DNA from: Cricetomys ansorgei
Lineage: Eukaryota; Chordata; Mammalia; Rodentia; Nesomyidae
NCBI GenBank assembly: GCA_026225945.1
Contig: JAMJFZ010001133.1
Coordinates: forward strand, 13,034,001-13,098,000
Direction of reading: 5' to 3'
Length of the DNA: 64,000 bases
Within the stretch, counting starts at the first letter, position 1, and each line of letters begins with the position of its first letter. Positions 33,376 to 45,885 of this stretch are shown in pieces. A model generated the notes under the pieces. The model was given only the letters and a program-made list of their open reading frames with translations. It ran no database searches and was not told the DNA's origin. Both the position numbers and the translations under genes were made by a program.

Positions 33376-34332
33376 GTCTTCTTCCCTCATTAGAAACTGA
33401 GATACACGCCTGTGGTAAGAGGGTCTCATAGCAGGTGGCAACAAAGGTGTTAAAGCAAGGTGTTTCTGGGTAAAGGATAGCTGGGACCAGCAGTTAGTAT
33501 TTTAAGCATCTGTTGTGCCCTCACACCAACAGTTGGCGACACCCTCACTTCAGTGATAACATACGTTTGCTGTATGCTTCCCAAACTGTTGGAAATCGTC
33601 ACCAGGGCCGTGAAGGGTAGAGCAGACTCCCATCAGTATCAGACTCCTGCCACTTTGTACTGACAGCACTTTGTTGATTTGGAACGTTGTATACTAAAAG
33701 GCACATTTGCATCCTCTGGTTAGCAGTTCCTTGATTGGCCCGAAGTAGCTGCGCTGTAATGGAACCTAGAAACAGATGGGACCGCATGGCTTGGTTTCTG
33801 GAGTGTCAATAGATTGCTTAATGTCATACCAGAAATGTTTGGTGTCAAGAAAAAAATTACAGTTGTTCAGTAGCAGTTTACATAAAACATATGAGCAATA
33901 ACGACACGTGTCATATTGCCCAAATTATTTACATTTGAAATGCTCTGCATTGAAAAATACGTGCATAAAAAATTGCGAATGAATTTTTTACAGTGCATCA
34001 TGGGCAGCCACAGCCCTTTCCTAACTGAAGTCTGTCCTCTTGAGCAACAACAGTGCTCATTCTGGCTCATTCTGGGGTCACCGCCTGGTTATTTCATTCA
34101 ACTAAAACCAGTGAAAGTGTTTACTGAAGATTTTGTTCAGATTTTTCCCCCAGAGGTCATGAGAATGCGTGTATGTTTTCTGATTTGACTGTGCAAGTGT
34201 ATTTACTTGTCAAGAGGATTATTTAGATACACTAAAAGCTATTACTACTCTCAAAGATTAGATGCAAAATGGTGTTTTTTCTTAGCTTCGGGAAAATAAT
34301 TAATTGTTCTTTATTCTGCTTCACTGTATTAT

Positions 34333-34543
34333 TTAACTTTATTTTTAATTGTGTAGATGTGTGTGTTTGTGTGTGGAGATGTGCATGTGAGCGCAGGTGC
34401 CCAAAGAGGCCAGATGTGTCATGTCCCCTGGAGTTAGAGTTACAAGCAATTGTTACCCTGCTTCTGTAGGTACTGGGAACCAAACTCTGGTCCTCTGGAA
34501 GAACCATGCATGCTTTTGACTGCTGAGCATCTATCCAGACCCT
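34333..34543 (-). repeat. B3 SINE, antisense
   Basis: TTTATTTTTAATTGTGTAGA, AGAGGCCAGATGTGTCATGT, CCCCTGGAGTTAGAGTTACA and GACTGCTGAGCATCTATCCA. Confidence 0.85.
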
Positions 34544-35787
34544 GGTGCAGCATTTTTGATCTTCATGGTGACAGTACAGTTGGGGTATTGAGAATTTAAT
34601 TGCCTACAGGAATAGCAGCTGTGGCTTTCATCCTCCACCATGTGGTTTTTAAAGTGTTCTTTGGCACTAGAGCCCACCGTCTGGACTTCTGGGCCCTCCT
34701 GCCACTTGAGCTCCTTCCTAGCAGGACTTGACCAATCAGGATGTTTTTCCTCACCCTTAGCTGTAGATGAGCTACACTCATTCAACAAAGGGTAGACACC
34801 CAAAGTTAAACACCTAGATGCCAAGCTACACAACTGTTATAAATCTGTGCCGATTGAACCTGTATCACAATTGGAGAAATACAGTAAACGATTTTTTAAA
34901 AAAAGAAAAAAATATATAACCCAATCTTGAAAACCAACACAGAAGACTCATAATATTCCAATTTTAAAACTTAAGGTGAATCTACAGTAATCAAAATAAT
35001 GTTTTGTTGGTCTAAGGACTGATATCAAAGAAATTCAACTAAAAGTTCAAATACTAAACTAAACATTACTGTCAATTGTTATTTTATAAGATGTTAAAAT
35101 ACCGTTATGGCGTTTAACGGAGAGTCCAGCGTTGAATTTTCCAATGCTCTTTATTAATCACAAACCATGTCAAATCTCAGGGAATTCTATACCCGGGCAG
35201 CTAGGCCGAGAGCTCACTCCAAGGCTTCTTCACCCCATGCTCCAGTCTTCCTTCTCCTCCTTCACTCAGCTCCTACTCCTCCTCCACCTCCTTGCTCCAC
35301 CCCTCAATCTCCAGGTGTTTTTCTTCCTGTTTTCACACAGACCCTCAATCAACAAATAACAGGAACCTCCTGTGGGGGATGGAAGCTGGGGATGGCACAG
35401 AGGTGTAATCAAGTAAGAGACTAATCTTAACTAAGATATTATCCACAACTAAACATACCACAACATCAAGAATGTCAAGACCATGCAGTAGGGAAAGGAT
35501 TGTGTCTTTAACAAATTGTGGTGGGATAACTAGACAGTTGTATGCAAAAGAAGGAAGTCGGACCCCTAATTCACAGATATGTGTACACATACATACACAC
35601 ACACACATTAAATCAGTGGCCAATGGCTTAAGTATAAAAGCCAAAACAATAGAACTTTTAGAAGGCAACATAAGAGTAAATTTTCATGGCCTTGACTTTG
35701 ATAATGGATTCTTTCTCACATATGACATCAAAAGCACAAACAACAAAAGAAAAAATAAACAGTACTAAAATTAAAAGTATTTTTAAA

Positions 35788-35920
35788 CCAGGTGTGGTGG
35801 TGCACACCTTTAATCCCAGTGCTTGGAAGGCAGAGACAGGCAGACCTCTGGAGTTGAGGCCAGCTTGGTCTACAGAACATGTTCCAGGAGCTACATAGAG
35901 AGAGACTGTCTTAAAAAACA
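35788..35920 (+). repeat. B1 SINE inserted in the L1
   Basis: CCAGGTGTGGTGGTGCACAC, CCTTTAATCCCAGTGCTTGG, GAGGCCAGCTTGGTCTACAG and GAGACTGTCTTAAAAAAC. Confidence 0.92.
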
Positions 35921-35999
35921 TGGTTCTTCTTTTTTTTCTTTTGCATTGAAGAACACAAAAATAAAAAGGCAACATTCAGACAACATCTGCAATTTTTAT

Positions 36000-36407
36000 A
36001 CACACACACACTCACACACATACATACACATCACACACACACACACTCACACACACACACATACACATCACACACACATACACACACACACATACATACA
36101 CATCACACACACATCACACACACACACACACACTCACACACATACATACACATCACACACACATCACACACACACACACACTCACACACACACATACACA
36201 TCACACACACATACACACACACACACTCACACACATACATACACATCACATACACACACACACACATCACACACACATACATACACATCACACACACACA
36301 TCACACACACACATACACACACACACACACTCACACACATACATACACATCACACACACATCACACGCACACATACACACACACACACTCAAACACATAC
36401 ATACACA

Positions 36408-36445
<38 letters not shown>

Positions 36446-36449
36446 ACAT
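36000..36449. repeat. CA-rich minisatellite with higher-order units
   Basis: About 450 bases of CA repeats with recurring interruptions: CTCACACACATACATACACA, TCACACACACA and CATACACATCACAC return many times, so the array is a nested repeat of units of roughly 40-90 bases rather than a plain (CA)n. It makes one strand open in every frame, explaining long spurious reading frames. Confidence 0.93.
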
Positions 36450-36514
36450 GTATGGATTTACATCATCAAAATCTATAAAGAAGCTTTACAAATGCAGCAA
36501 CATCAAAGCTGACT

Positions 36515-36625
36515 CACTGGGAACAGTAAACTGTACCTCTAATCCCAACACTTGGGAAGTTGAGGAAAGACGGTTGTAAAGCCAAGGCTGGCCAGGGCTG
36601 CATATCCACACCCTAAATCAAAACC
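36515..36625 (+). repeat. B1-related SINE, diverged
   Basis: TGTACCTCTAATCCCAACAC, TTGGGAAGTTGAGGAAAGAC and AAGGCTGGCCAGGGCTGCAT, with an A-rich CAAAACCAAAGC tail. Confidence 0.55.
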
Positions 36626-37202
36626 AAAGCAAAACAAAGCCAGGAATGGAAAACACTTTGGCTGCTACAAAAAATAATTGGAAGTTTCTAGCAAAGTTAA
36701 ACACAAACGCCATATGACACAACAGCTTCACTCCTATGCCCAAAGAATTGATCTCTGTCACTAAACACTTATCTGCACCCACAGGTTCATGTCAACTCTG
36801 TCCACAATAGCCTGAAGGTGAAAGCAGCAGGTATGTCTATCAGTGGCAGAATGGACAAACAGATTGACAGCTGTGTATCTATGTTTATGTACCCATGTAT
36901 GCACGTGTAGATGTCTCTGTGTATCTAACCAGCTGTAGAAGGGTGCAGCCCAGAGACTCAGAATGCATCCTGTGGGAGGGACCCAGGGGAAGGAACTGCC
37001 AAGCGGGAGTTGTGTTTTATTTTAGTGGGACAAGTTGAGTTTACGATCTGGTGAGAGGACTGTGTAGCATTGTGAATGTACTAAATTTGATTGAATTGTT
37101 CTAACAAAAATGGGTAATTCCACTTTAGTACAGTTTTAGCAAAATGTGTGGTGTGTTAGTGGTAAGTCCTTTGGGGTAAGATACGTCAGGAAAGTATGTG
37201 GG

Positions 37203-37515
37203 TGTGGTGGTTTTGAGAATGCCCCCATTTTGAATACTTTGATCCCCAGTTCATTGTACTATGTGGGGTGGTGTAGGAAGTATGGCCTTACTAGAGGAAG
37301 TGTGTCACTGAGGGTAGGCTCTGAGCACATAAGGCCTCCCTTACCCCAAGTTTGCTTTCCAAGGTGAGCTCTAGGCTTCCTGCCCCAGCCACCATGCCTC
37401 CCTCTGCCATCATAGACTTCTGTCCCTCTGACCTCAGAGCCCAGATAAACCCTCTTCTGTGAGTGGCCTTGGTTCTTGTGTTTTAGCATAGCAGTAGAAA
37501 AGTCACCAATATAGT
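37203..37515 (+). repeat. MaLR (ORR1-like) LTR fragment
   Basis: TGTGGTGGTTTTGAGAATGC, ATGGCCTTACTAGAGGAAGT, GTGTCACTGAGGGTAGGCTC and CAGATAAACCCTCTTCTGTG, with GTGGCCTTGGTTCTTGTG near the end, follow the layout of rodent MaLR LTRs. Family assignment tentative. Confidence 0.5.
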
Positions 37516-37933
37516 TGGTAAGGTGTTGTTGGTAGGCCTGGGATATGTATGAAAGGTAACTGAGCAAGCCAGGAAAGTAGTGTTCCTCCATGGTTTCTGC
37601 TCTGAACTCTTGCCCTGACTTTCCTTGATAGACTATAACCTGTAAGCCAAAAGACCCAAGTTGCTTTTTGGTCAAAGTGGTCCTAGGTCATCCTACAATC
37701 AAACATGTGATGCTTTCAGTAATGAGCTATAACCATCTAGTTTTAATAGGCAACACAGAGCGGTAGCAATAGCCTGTGTTGTTTTCAGAGCCTCAGGGGT
37801 CTTCTTGACTAACAATCTGCAGGGAAATGGCCCACTTTGGGCAGTGGGTTTTTACTCTAATAATCGATGGCTTCTGGGTCAGCTTTATACATCCATGTAG
37901 GATACTCCCATTTGAACTTAAATTTTAAAAATT

Positions 37934-38069
<136 letters not shown>

Positions 38070-38262
38070 TTTTGACTGCATGTGTATCTGTGCACCATCT
38101 GCATGCATGGTGCTCAAAGACACCAGACAGAGGAGGGCATTGGGCCTCCTAGGACTGGAGTTAGAGACAGTTGTGAGTTGCCATGTGAGTGCTGGGCCGT
38201 GAAGGAACTTAAGCCCTCTGCAGAGAGCCAGTACTCTTAGCTAAGCTATCTTTCCAGCTCCA
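38070..38262 (-). repeat. B3 SINE, antisense
   Basis: GACTGCATGTGTATCTGTGC, AGAGGAGGGCATTGGGCCTC, TAGGACTGGAGTTAGAGACA and CTAAGCTATCTTTCCAGCTC. The TTTC/GA tract lies where its A-rich tail would be. Confidence 0.85.
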
Positions 38263-38289
38263 AACTCTAAAAGCTTTTAAAAAAATTTT

Positions 38290-38705
38290 ATCAATTAGCT
38301 TCCCTCTTATGAGCATTCTCTGTAGCTTTGTCATGCATCATTAGTTTTAGTTGGTCCCTCTTTCCACTCCCCTCCCCCACCTCACTGCCCGCCATCTCCT
38401 CTTCAATCTTTCCTCTTGTCGTTATTTTTAGCTTGAGAGTATCTTGGCTCATACTTTTTGTGTGCTGTTGTGTCTCCTCTTAACTTTTGCTGTTCTTCTG
38501 TCTCCTTGACATCCAAAACTCTAGAGTCCATTCAGTGACAGATCTACATAGGAAGGATTTTTCTTTCTGCGTGCTTACTAACTTCCCGAATGTCCTGAAT
38601 TCATGGATGTCCTCCTGTTAAGGAGTCATGGGCCAGCCATGTCTTATTTTGAAAGGTAGTTTTTTCCTCCTTTGCCCTGGATGTTCCCAACCAGAGTTTA
38701 AACCC
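38290..38705 (+). repeat. Possible L1 3′ UTR fragment
   Basis: CTTGAGAGTATCTTGGCTCA, TCCATTCAGTGACAGATCTA and GTCATGGGCCAGCCATGTCT lie in a CT-rich context like some rodent L1 3′ regions. I could not confirm the family. Confidence 0.3.
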
Positions 38706-38765
38706 TTCAAGTCTAATCATTCAAATCAGTGATACAATTGAGCCTCATTATTTAGTAATGCCACT

Positions 38766-38787
38766 ACACACACACACACACACACAC
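38766..38787. repeat. (CA)11 microsatellite
   Basis: Pure CA run in SMAD9 intron 1. Confidence 0.95.
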
Positions 38788-39304
38788 CCCACATGCTCGT
38801 GTGTATAATTTCAACAATACTGCCCTCATCTTTATCAACAAAGAACATTCCCAGCCTGCCTTGTGCCCTGTCCTCTTCCGTGTGCTTAACATGTTTGAGG
38901 ATGCACAGAATCCACTTATCAAAATAGAGACTCACTGTTTTGTCTTGTTTTGCTTTTTAACTTCTGGAATTTTTTACGAAGGAGAATATCATGAAGCGGT
39001 TGTTTGTGGCAGGGAAGTGGAGGGTGAAGGGAAGAGTAGGTGAGATGAACTTACCAATCGGAAGCAGCACAGCAATAACTGGTGTCACCTTGCTACATTG
39101 TTAGTTAGCTCTGTTTCCAGAGAGATCCAGTTGGAGAAAACTGGCAGCCTGGAGGTGCTCTCGTTCATGCCGCAGGGTCCTAGCTCAGGTGTGGGGAGTC
39201 AGGAAGGCTGTCTCTGGGTGCCAGTTATAGACTGTAGGTCTCTGCAGGCTTGGAACGGTGAGGAAAAACCTTTGCTACTGAGCTAGCACGGATGCCTAGA
39301 CTTA

Positions 39305-39500
39305 GAGTTAGTCAGATTCTCGTCACTGTGACAGCACTTGACATACACATAAAGAAGGAGTGGTTTGTAGTGTGGCGACATCTGGGGTTCCAGTCCATCG
39401 AGGCAGAAAGAGCATGGTGCATCCATCACAGCTGCTCTCACTGTGCTCCCAGGAGGCAGAGAGGACAGTGCCCCTCAGTTAGAGAGCTCCTCTTTTCTGT
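39305..39500 (+). repeat. Old interspersed repeat, family uncertain
   Basis: AGATTCTCGTCACTGTGACA, GGAGTGGTTTGTAGTGTGGC, GGTTCCAGTCCATCGAGGCA and CCAGGAGGCAGAGAGGACAG follow the same order as the element at 18,278-18,585. Confidence 0.4.
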
Positions 39501-39975
39501 ATTCCATCTGGGCCCCCAACATGGAATGGTGCCACACATTCAGGGCGAATGGCCCTGGCTTTGCCAATTCTCCCTGGAAACTTCCTCGCAGACATGCTCA
39601 GACATGTACTTTGTTGATCTCCCAGGCATCTCCCAGTTCATTCAAGTTGAGAATCAAGATTAGTCATCATTGCCACCTATATTTGAAATAAAAAAAATAA
39701 AGTTTAACCCAAGCAGCTTGTCCCTTCCCATCCCCACCCCCAAGTAAACTATTAAAAAAGGTCATAAGTGGACCCCTAATATCTGGCATTGCATTTTTAA
39801 GACTCAGCTTTGGATTTTTACTGCTTAGGAGATGAAGACAAGGCATTAAGTGCTTGGTGGGGTCTCTGACTGAATCAAAGAACGAATGAAGTGTTGGGAA
39901 CTACTTCAAAAGGCTTCAGAGACTGTTTAAAGGGATTTTAAGGGATAATAGTAGTTCTTTTTCTTGTTTTGCTTT

Positions 39976-40181
39976 TAAAGAATTTTTTATGTATGTTTGC
40001 CTGTATGCATGTCTATGTAAACATCTGCGTGCAGTGCCCACAGAGGCCAGTAGAGGGCATCAGATCCCTTGGAACTGGAGTTACAGATCCTGAGCTGGCA
40101 TGGGTGTTGAGAACTAAACCTGGGTATTCTGTAAGAGGGGTGGCAAAGTGCTCTGAAATGCTGAGCCATCTCTCCGGCCCC
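39976..40181 (-). repeat. B3 SINE, antisense
   Basis: TTTTTTATGTATGTTTGCCT, AGAGGCCAGTAGAGGGCATC, CTTGGAACTGGAGTTACAGA and GCTGAGCCATCTCTCCGGCC. Confidence 0.9.
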
Positions 40182-41743
40182 AGTGAAATGTTTTCGGTTT
40201 CTTGTTTGTTCTTTATTAATGGCAGCAGTACCAGGCAAAATAGCGAGCTGCTCATTCTTTGGGGAACTTACATTTCTCAGAGGACCTAACTGGGAAAGAA
40301 ATGAAGGAAGTAAAATTTTCTGATAAGTCCTATAAATATGTAAACAGGACTTCTGTTTTGACCAAAGGGGGTCAGGGGTCCTGAACAAAACATAGAAAAT
40401 GTTTAGTTTAAGTTTTTTGTTGCTGTTATTGTTTTACGTATCTATCCTCTGTATTGTAGGAACATTATCTCTGTTTGGCCTGCACCACAGAGAGAAGGGA
40501 ATTGGGGTGGAGTCGGGGAAGAACACATAAATGTACATGTGTGCATTAGGGGGAGCTCATTATTCCTAAACATTCATCGAGGTTGAGAAGCTGAATTCGA
40601 ACTATCCTGCAGACCTACAGGGGGTGGGGTGGGGGGTTAAGTTGCCTATAAACCTTGCTTTAAAATCCTGCTAGTAAAGGAAAGTGAGAAATACCTATTT
40701 TCACATTTGAGCTGAGATATTCTACATGGCTATCATGTGATATTTAGAATGATACAGTTTGTTCTGTTTCTGAAGGCTATGCTGGCAACATTTTTTACAA
40801 GGGACTTACTGACTTCAGCAGTAAAATAAGACTGCCTTGCTTACACAAAAGCTGGAATAGTTATAAAATTCTGGAAGTTTTAAGGGTTGTGGTGTTTTGG
40901 TAGGCAAAGTGTTTATTATATAAAGTATCCTCATCACTAGTATGATTTGTTCTTCAGTTTGCTGACGACAGTCCTTCAGGGCCCAACAATATCTAGCTGA
41001 CAAGATGGACACTGTTTATTTTTAAGGTTAAAATTGTATTTTGTAAGTAAAATGAGATCTCTTAATTCCACTAACAGGCCTGCATTGGTACCAGCCAAAA
41101 AAAACATTACACCTTTAGCAGTTACATGTGTGAAGTGTAATGTTAACTCAAAGGGCAGGATGGGAAGACCTTGGTAAACATCTGTTGAATGGAATGCTAT
41201 TTATCTCTCCCAGAGCTGAATGTAGAACAGGTTTGGGGAGATGGAATCATACTTTTACATGCATCATGACTCACTTTGTAAGATAAATAATCTTTCCCGG
41301 GTTTATATTTGTGGTAAGCCCAGATTTTCATGGGTTACAGTTGCTTGGAGTCAAGACTCTTTCTGTTACATAAAACCTGGTCTATTCTTTTTGGGGTTGC
41401 TAAGGTCCAGACATTTTTTTTTTTTTTTAAGAGCAACAGTTATTCACAAGTTTATAAACAAAGCAGTAAAAATAGATTTCTAAGGACCTCGAATTTGCAA
41501 TTCATCAGTCATTCATGTAGAAACACTTGGCCTGAATGCTTACTGCCCTTGAGAATGTGGGATGTTTCCTAAACATGTTAAGAATTATGGATAAACCAGG
41601 AGAGACAAAGACCTGTGTTGTCAGGAATGTGAATATATCAATTCACACGAGTGTGAATTTCCATCAGCACACTCCAGTATAAATCAAGAAGCACTTTTGA
41701 ATCAGGTCTAAGTTAAGAACTCCAGTCTGGGTTCTGCTGTGAT

Positions 41744-41854
41744 ATCTATCTATCTATCTATATCTCTCTGTGTGTGTATGTGTGTGCATGTGCATGTATA
41801 CATACATGTGGAGCCAGAGGTCTAGCTTTATTTATTTATTTATTTATTTATTTA
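41744..41854. repeat. (CTAT)n, (TG)n and (ATTT)n simple repeats
   Basis: CTAT units at 41744-41762, TG/TA-rich sequence, then ATTT units at 41827-41854 leading into a B3. Confidence 0.9.
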
Positions 41855-42057
41855 AAATTTTATATGTATGAGTGTTCTGCCTTCACATATATGTACCCCG
41901 TGTGACTGACAAGTGCCTGCAGAGGCCAAAAGAGGGCATTATAAACCCTGGCACTGTAATTACAGATGGCTGTGGCCTCTATATGGGAGCTAGAAACAGA
42001 ACCTGGGGCTCCTTTAAAGACAAGAGCTCTAACTGCTGGGCCTTCTCTCCAGCCCCC
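41855..42057 (-). repeat. B3 SINE, antisense
   Basis: TTTTATATGTATGAGTGTTC, GAGGCCAAAAGAGGGCATTA, CACTGTAATTACAGATGGCT and GCTGGGCCTTCTCTCCAGCC. Confidence 0.88.
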
Positions 42058-42377
42058 TTATTTTCTCACTGAACCTGGAGCTCACTGATTCACCTGGGCT
42101 GGCAAATATGCCCCCTGTTGACTTTTTATGTGCTCTCTGGGGACCAGGTTCTTCAAGGCAGCACTTCCCCATGAGCCATCTGCCTGTTTCATTAAGCTGT
42201 GAGCAGGTGAGCATTCTTGAGAAGTGAGCTGCCTCTGTAAGATATAGCTCAATACTACCCAATATGGCCTCCATAAGTCTTATCTTGGGAAGGAAATAAG
42301 CATGAAGTCACTTTTTTGAGAAAGTAGCATTTATTTTTAAAGGATTTGAGAAATCTAGTCTCATAAGTTTTCTTTTT

Positions 42378-42625
42378 AGTGTATGTCTATGTGTGTCTGC
42401 GTATGTGTTCATGTGTATGTATGTGTATCTGTGGGGGGAGTGTGCGTGCATATGTGTGTCTGTGTTTGTGGAAGCTACCAGTGGGCATCAGGTATCTTCC
42501 TTGATTGCTTTTTTGAGACAGTGTGTCTTAGTTAACTTGGATGGCTAGACTGGGCAGTGGGCCCCAAGGGTCCTTCTGCTTCTGTTCCCCCAGCATTGGG
42601 GCCAGAGGTACAAGCCACTTTCCTA
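42378..42625 (-). repeat. GT-rich region and B4/B1-like fragment
   Basis: GT/ATGT-rich sequence to about 42470, then GCTTTTTTGAGACAGTGTGT and CCCCAGCATTGGGGCCAGAG, which resembles the reverse complement of B4/B1 3′ parts. Weak. Confidence 0.4.
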
Positions 42626-43506
42626 GCTTTTCTGTGGGTGGTTAGTCTGTCTAGGGTAGGTCCTCATGCTTGCAAGGCAAGCACTTTACCTACCGAACTC
42701 TCTCTCCACTGGCTACTCCTTTTAAACTATGCTGGGGATCAAATCTACGGCCACACCCACCCAGGCTAGGTCAGTGATCTTCCTGTTCTGCTGAGCCATA
42801 CCTTCTCCTTTCCTGCAGTCTTAACATGAGCTGGATTAAGAGCTGTGGGCACCTCAGTGAAACTAGCCAGATGCCACCACTTCAGGAAGTGCTGGGGAGG
42901 GGAGAGCAAGAATCAACATTGATTGATAAAAAGCCTATTCAGTGTGGCTCAAGGACGGATTTTCCCTTGAAGCTCAATCCGTGTTTTGAGAAACCAAGGT
43001 TGAAGTGCTCCCTGACTTTCTGCACCTCAGTTTCTATTGGGATTTTTCCAAGTTGGGAGATATTTTCCAGGTAACTGAAAATGCGGGGTATGTCTTCCAC
43101 CCTCCCCCAGCCTTCTGTCCCTTTCCCAAGGCTAGGGGTACAGTTGGCTTTTTGTACATCCCCAGGCCTTCTCTACAGCTGTTCTATTAACAGGTGCACT
43201 ATTGCTCTTCCTGACTTCTTCAGGATGTTTAATGTATAAATGCTGAGTGACAGGCTCATCACAAAAAAATATTCAAGAGTGTTGATTTTTCTTTTCTGCT
43301 CGAGGGCCTTGCCTGCTTTAGGAGGAAATGCGACTGGTTTGCATTTTGATAGTTCACTACAGGGATGTTCTTGAGGCTCATAAGTGCGGAGTACCTGTCT
43401 GACTGTGGTGCTGCATGGTCCAGCCTCCCCCTTGATCCACAAAGAGGAGGAGTCACTCATGGAGGGCCCGGATTTGGGACTAAGCAATCTAAAACAAGAG
43501 AGCTCA

Positions 43507-43536
43507 TTTTTTGTTTTGTTTTGTTTTGTTTTTTTG
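43507..43536. repeat. (TTTTG)n tract
   Basis: TTTTG units within a T-rich run, perhaps the tail of a lost retroposon. Confidence 0.8.
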
Positions 43537-43774
43537 AGAGGAAAACTTTTTGGAGGTGGGGGTGGGGATCACAGTGGGTTTTTATGTCCTCATCTATATG
43601 GATGAGAAGGTCCATGTAGGAGTCTATCTCCAGAATACACTCTGCTCTTCTGTCTAGTGCTTCTTCCCATCTTGTCCATTCCTCTCACATTTCTCACCCT
43701 CTCCCGGTTTCAGTCTCTCATTGTGACCTGAAAGCCTCCATGTAACCAGGTGGGTAAACCCACTGTCTATGTTA

Positions 43775-44185
43775 GGGTTACTATCACCGTGCTGAAACAC
43801 CAAGACCAAAAGCAACTTGGAGAAAGAAAGGGTTTATTTCACTCACAGTTCCATCTAACCCTGTTCATTATTCAAAGCAGTGAGGTCAGTAACAGAAGCA
43901 GGGCAGGAACCTGGAGGCAGAACCTAATGCAGAAGCCATGGGTGAGTGCTGCTTACTGGCTTGCTCCTCATGGCTTGCTCAGCTTGCTTTCTTGTAGAAC
44001 TCAGGACTTCCAGGCAAGGAATGATACCAACCCACAATGACTGGGCCCTCCCACATGGATCATTAATTAGGAAAATGCCTTACAGATGGACCTTATGGAG
44101 GCATTTTCTCATTGAGGCTCCCTCCTCTCTGAGTAATAACTCCTCTCTGTTGACTCTAGTTTGTGTCAAGTTGACATAAAGCCAG
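43775..44185 (+). repeat. Rodent interspersed repeat (same family as 17,540-17,905)
   Basis: GGGTTACTATCACCGTGCTG, GAAACACCAAGACCAAAAGC, GAACCTGGAGGCAGAACCTA, CTTACTGGCTTGCTCCTCAT and AGTTTGTGTCAAGTTGACAT are marks of a very common rodent mid-repetitive family, here nearly full length. Confidence 0.7.
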
Positions 44186-44254
44186 CATACACACGCCTGC
44201 ATATCTCCCCACTATCTTCTCTCCTTCCCTTTTTCCCTCTCTCCCTTTCTTCTC

Positions 44255-44400
44255 TTTTTTTTTTTTTCTTCAAAACGAATCACTCCATTTGTTCTTTGAG
44301 AATAGGGTTTTGTATAGTTCAGGCTGGCCTTAAACTTGCTATGTACCCAAGGATGACTCAACTACTAGAGACTGGTAATACATGAAACCACACCCAGTTT
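44255..44400 (-). repeat. B4/B1-like SINE, antisense, diverged
   Basis: T-run, GAGAATAGGGTTTTGTATAG, TTCAGGCTGGCCTTAAACTT and ACATGAAACCACACCCAG. Confidence 0.6.
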
Positions 44401-44419
44401 CTATCATCATTCCTCCATG

Positions 44420-45420
44420 TCTGTATGATGTCCTATAAAAGCCCCTCCTTGAAGAAGAACAAGGCACAGGGCATGGATCCCGCTGCCCACTGCTGCTGTT
44501 GCCCAGTAGAGTGCCCCAAGTCTTCCTCTGCAGCTCTGCTGGTCACTCCCTGTTTCTGTCACGTCCCATCCATCTCCACGTCAGCATCCAGTGGGACCAC
44601 TCAAACCTAAGTCAGGCCGTTTATCTTCTTTCCTTTCTAAAGCCATTCATCAGTTCTTCGTGCTAAGAGTAAGCCTATTTTCTACAAGTTCTTCAGTCCC
44701 CAGCCCAGGATATCTCCAGCAACTCTCTTGTCTGTTCTTCAAGCTTTCCTTCCTCTACAGAATGGATCAAGGCCCACCCCTGTGCCGCACTCTGCAGGCT
44801 TGCCCTCCAGCTCATCCTTATGGCTCGTTTGTTGTCAACAGGTCCACACCGGGCCTTTGCTCCTTTCTCAGCACCACTGTACTTCATTCTGCACAGTACT
44901 TCATGGTTTGAAGCTTCAGAAGGCCAAGGGCCAGGTCTGCTGGGCATCCAGCAGCCATTGAGAATAGGGTATGTTGAGACAAGTGTGTGTGATTGAATGG
45001 GGGTTGACAAACAGCTTCACTGTCTCTAGTTTATTACTTCTTCTGAGCCAATCCTGATGTGCCCTGCTTTCCCTTAGAGCCACAGCTTGTGGGGACTGAG
45101 CTATTGAAGGATTTCTGCCTCTCCTTTCAGCCAGGATTCCTTCTCCTTCTCTTTCAGTCTAGCTCAGGCCCTGCCTTGGGTGAGGATCAAGAGGTTCTGC
45201 TCTCTGTCTCAGATGGTCAGGGGATACGCCCTTTACTGCTTTCATCCATCTGACCTTTGGGAAATCCTGGGTCCCACGGTAGGGATCCACTTGTGAAGAA
45301 CTCCCTACAACAGTGCTCCATGTGTGATGCTCATTGCCTTCTTCAACACCCACTTGGTTTTCTGTCCACCCACGTGTGCCGCCGTGCCCAGCCTAAAAGC
45401 GCTTCTTATTGCTGTGTTGG
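44420..45420. other. Unassigned CT-rich stretch, possibly old L2
   Basis: TCCATCTCCACGTCAGCATC, CACACCGGGCCTTTGCTCCT and CTCAGCACCACTGTACTTCA read loosely like antisense L2 sequence. Not secure; no coding potential with recognisable product. Confidence 0.25.
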
Positions 45421-45773
45421 TGTTGTGTGAGGTGCACTGTGAAAGTGGTCCAGAAAACAGTTCTTTTAGTGAATGTGTTTAAGTTCTAAATGTGGTCAGT
45501 AAACTGTTTTCCAGAGGGGTATTAACACATACTCAGCACTGGCCATGAGTAGAGAATCAAAACTGTCCTGTTTAAACTTCCTTTGAAATGGAACACTGAT
45601 GCCCTGGAGTGACAGTCTCTGCATTGTGTCCTTGAGGAAGGGTTTCTCGGGAGCAGCAGTCTGATAGATTCATCTGAGGATCTTGAAGAGATCTTATCTC
45701 TTCAGAATTAAAAAGACAGGCTATTCCATGGAGGCTAGGTCAGTGGAAATAAAAGTTAATAATCAGCCAGGCG

Positions 45774-45885
45774 TGGTGGTGCACACCTTTAATCCCAGCA
45801 CTCAGGAAGCAGAGACAGGAAGATCTCTTCCAGTTCAATGCCAGCCTGGTATACAGAGCAAGTTCCAGACCAGACAGACGGGGAA
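45774..45885 (+). repeat. B1 SINE, 3′ truncated
   Basis: CAGCCAGGCGTGGTGGTGCA, CCTTTAATCCCAGCACTCAG and GCCAGCCTGGTATACAGAGC. Confidence 0.9.

Larger units (their letters stand above)
35450..37145 (+). repeat. Ancient mammalian L1 (L1M-type) 3′ end, interrupted by later insertions
   Basis: Left part: CTTTAACAAATTGTGGTGGG, ATAAAAGCCAAAACAATAGA and GACATCAAAAGCACAAACAA, the end of L1 ORF2. A B1 (35788-35920) and a CA-rich array (36000-36449) interrupt it. It resumes with GCTTCACTCCTATGCCCAAA, GTCCACAATAGCCTGAAGGT and AGTGGCAGAATGGACAAACA, and ends with the 3′ UTR mark TTGTGAATGTACTAAATTTG. No intact frame remains. Confidence 0.75.

Noticed and set aside
36000..36449. CRISPR-like alternation of repeats
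   Set aside because: The units are low-complexity CA repeats with no unique spacers, in a rodent intron.
35823..36512. 229-residue + frame rich in His-Thr
   Set aside because: Translation of the CA-rich array (CACACA reads HTHT) continuing from a B1. Not a gene.
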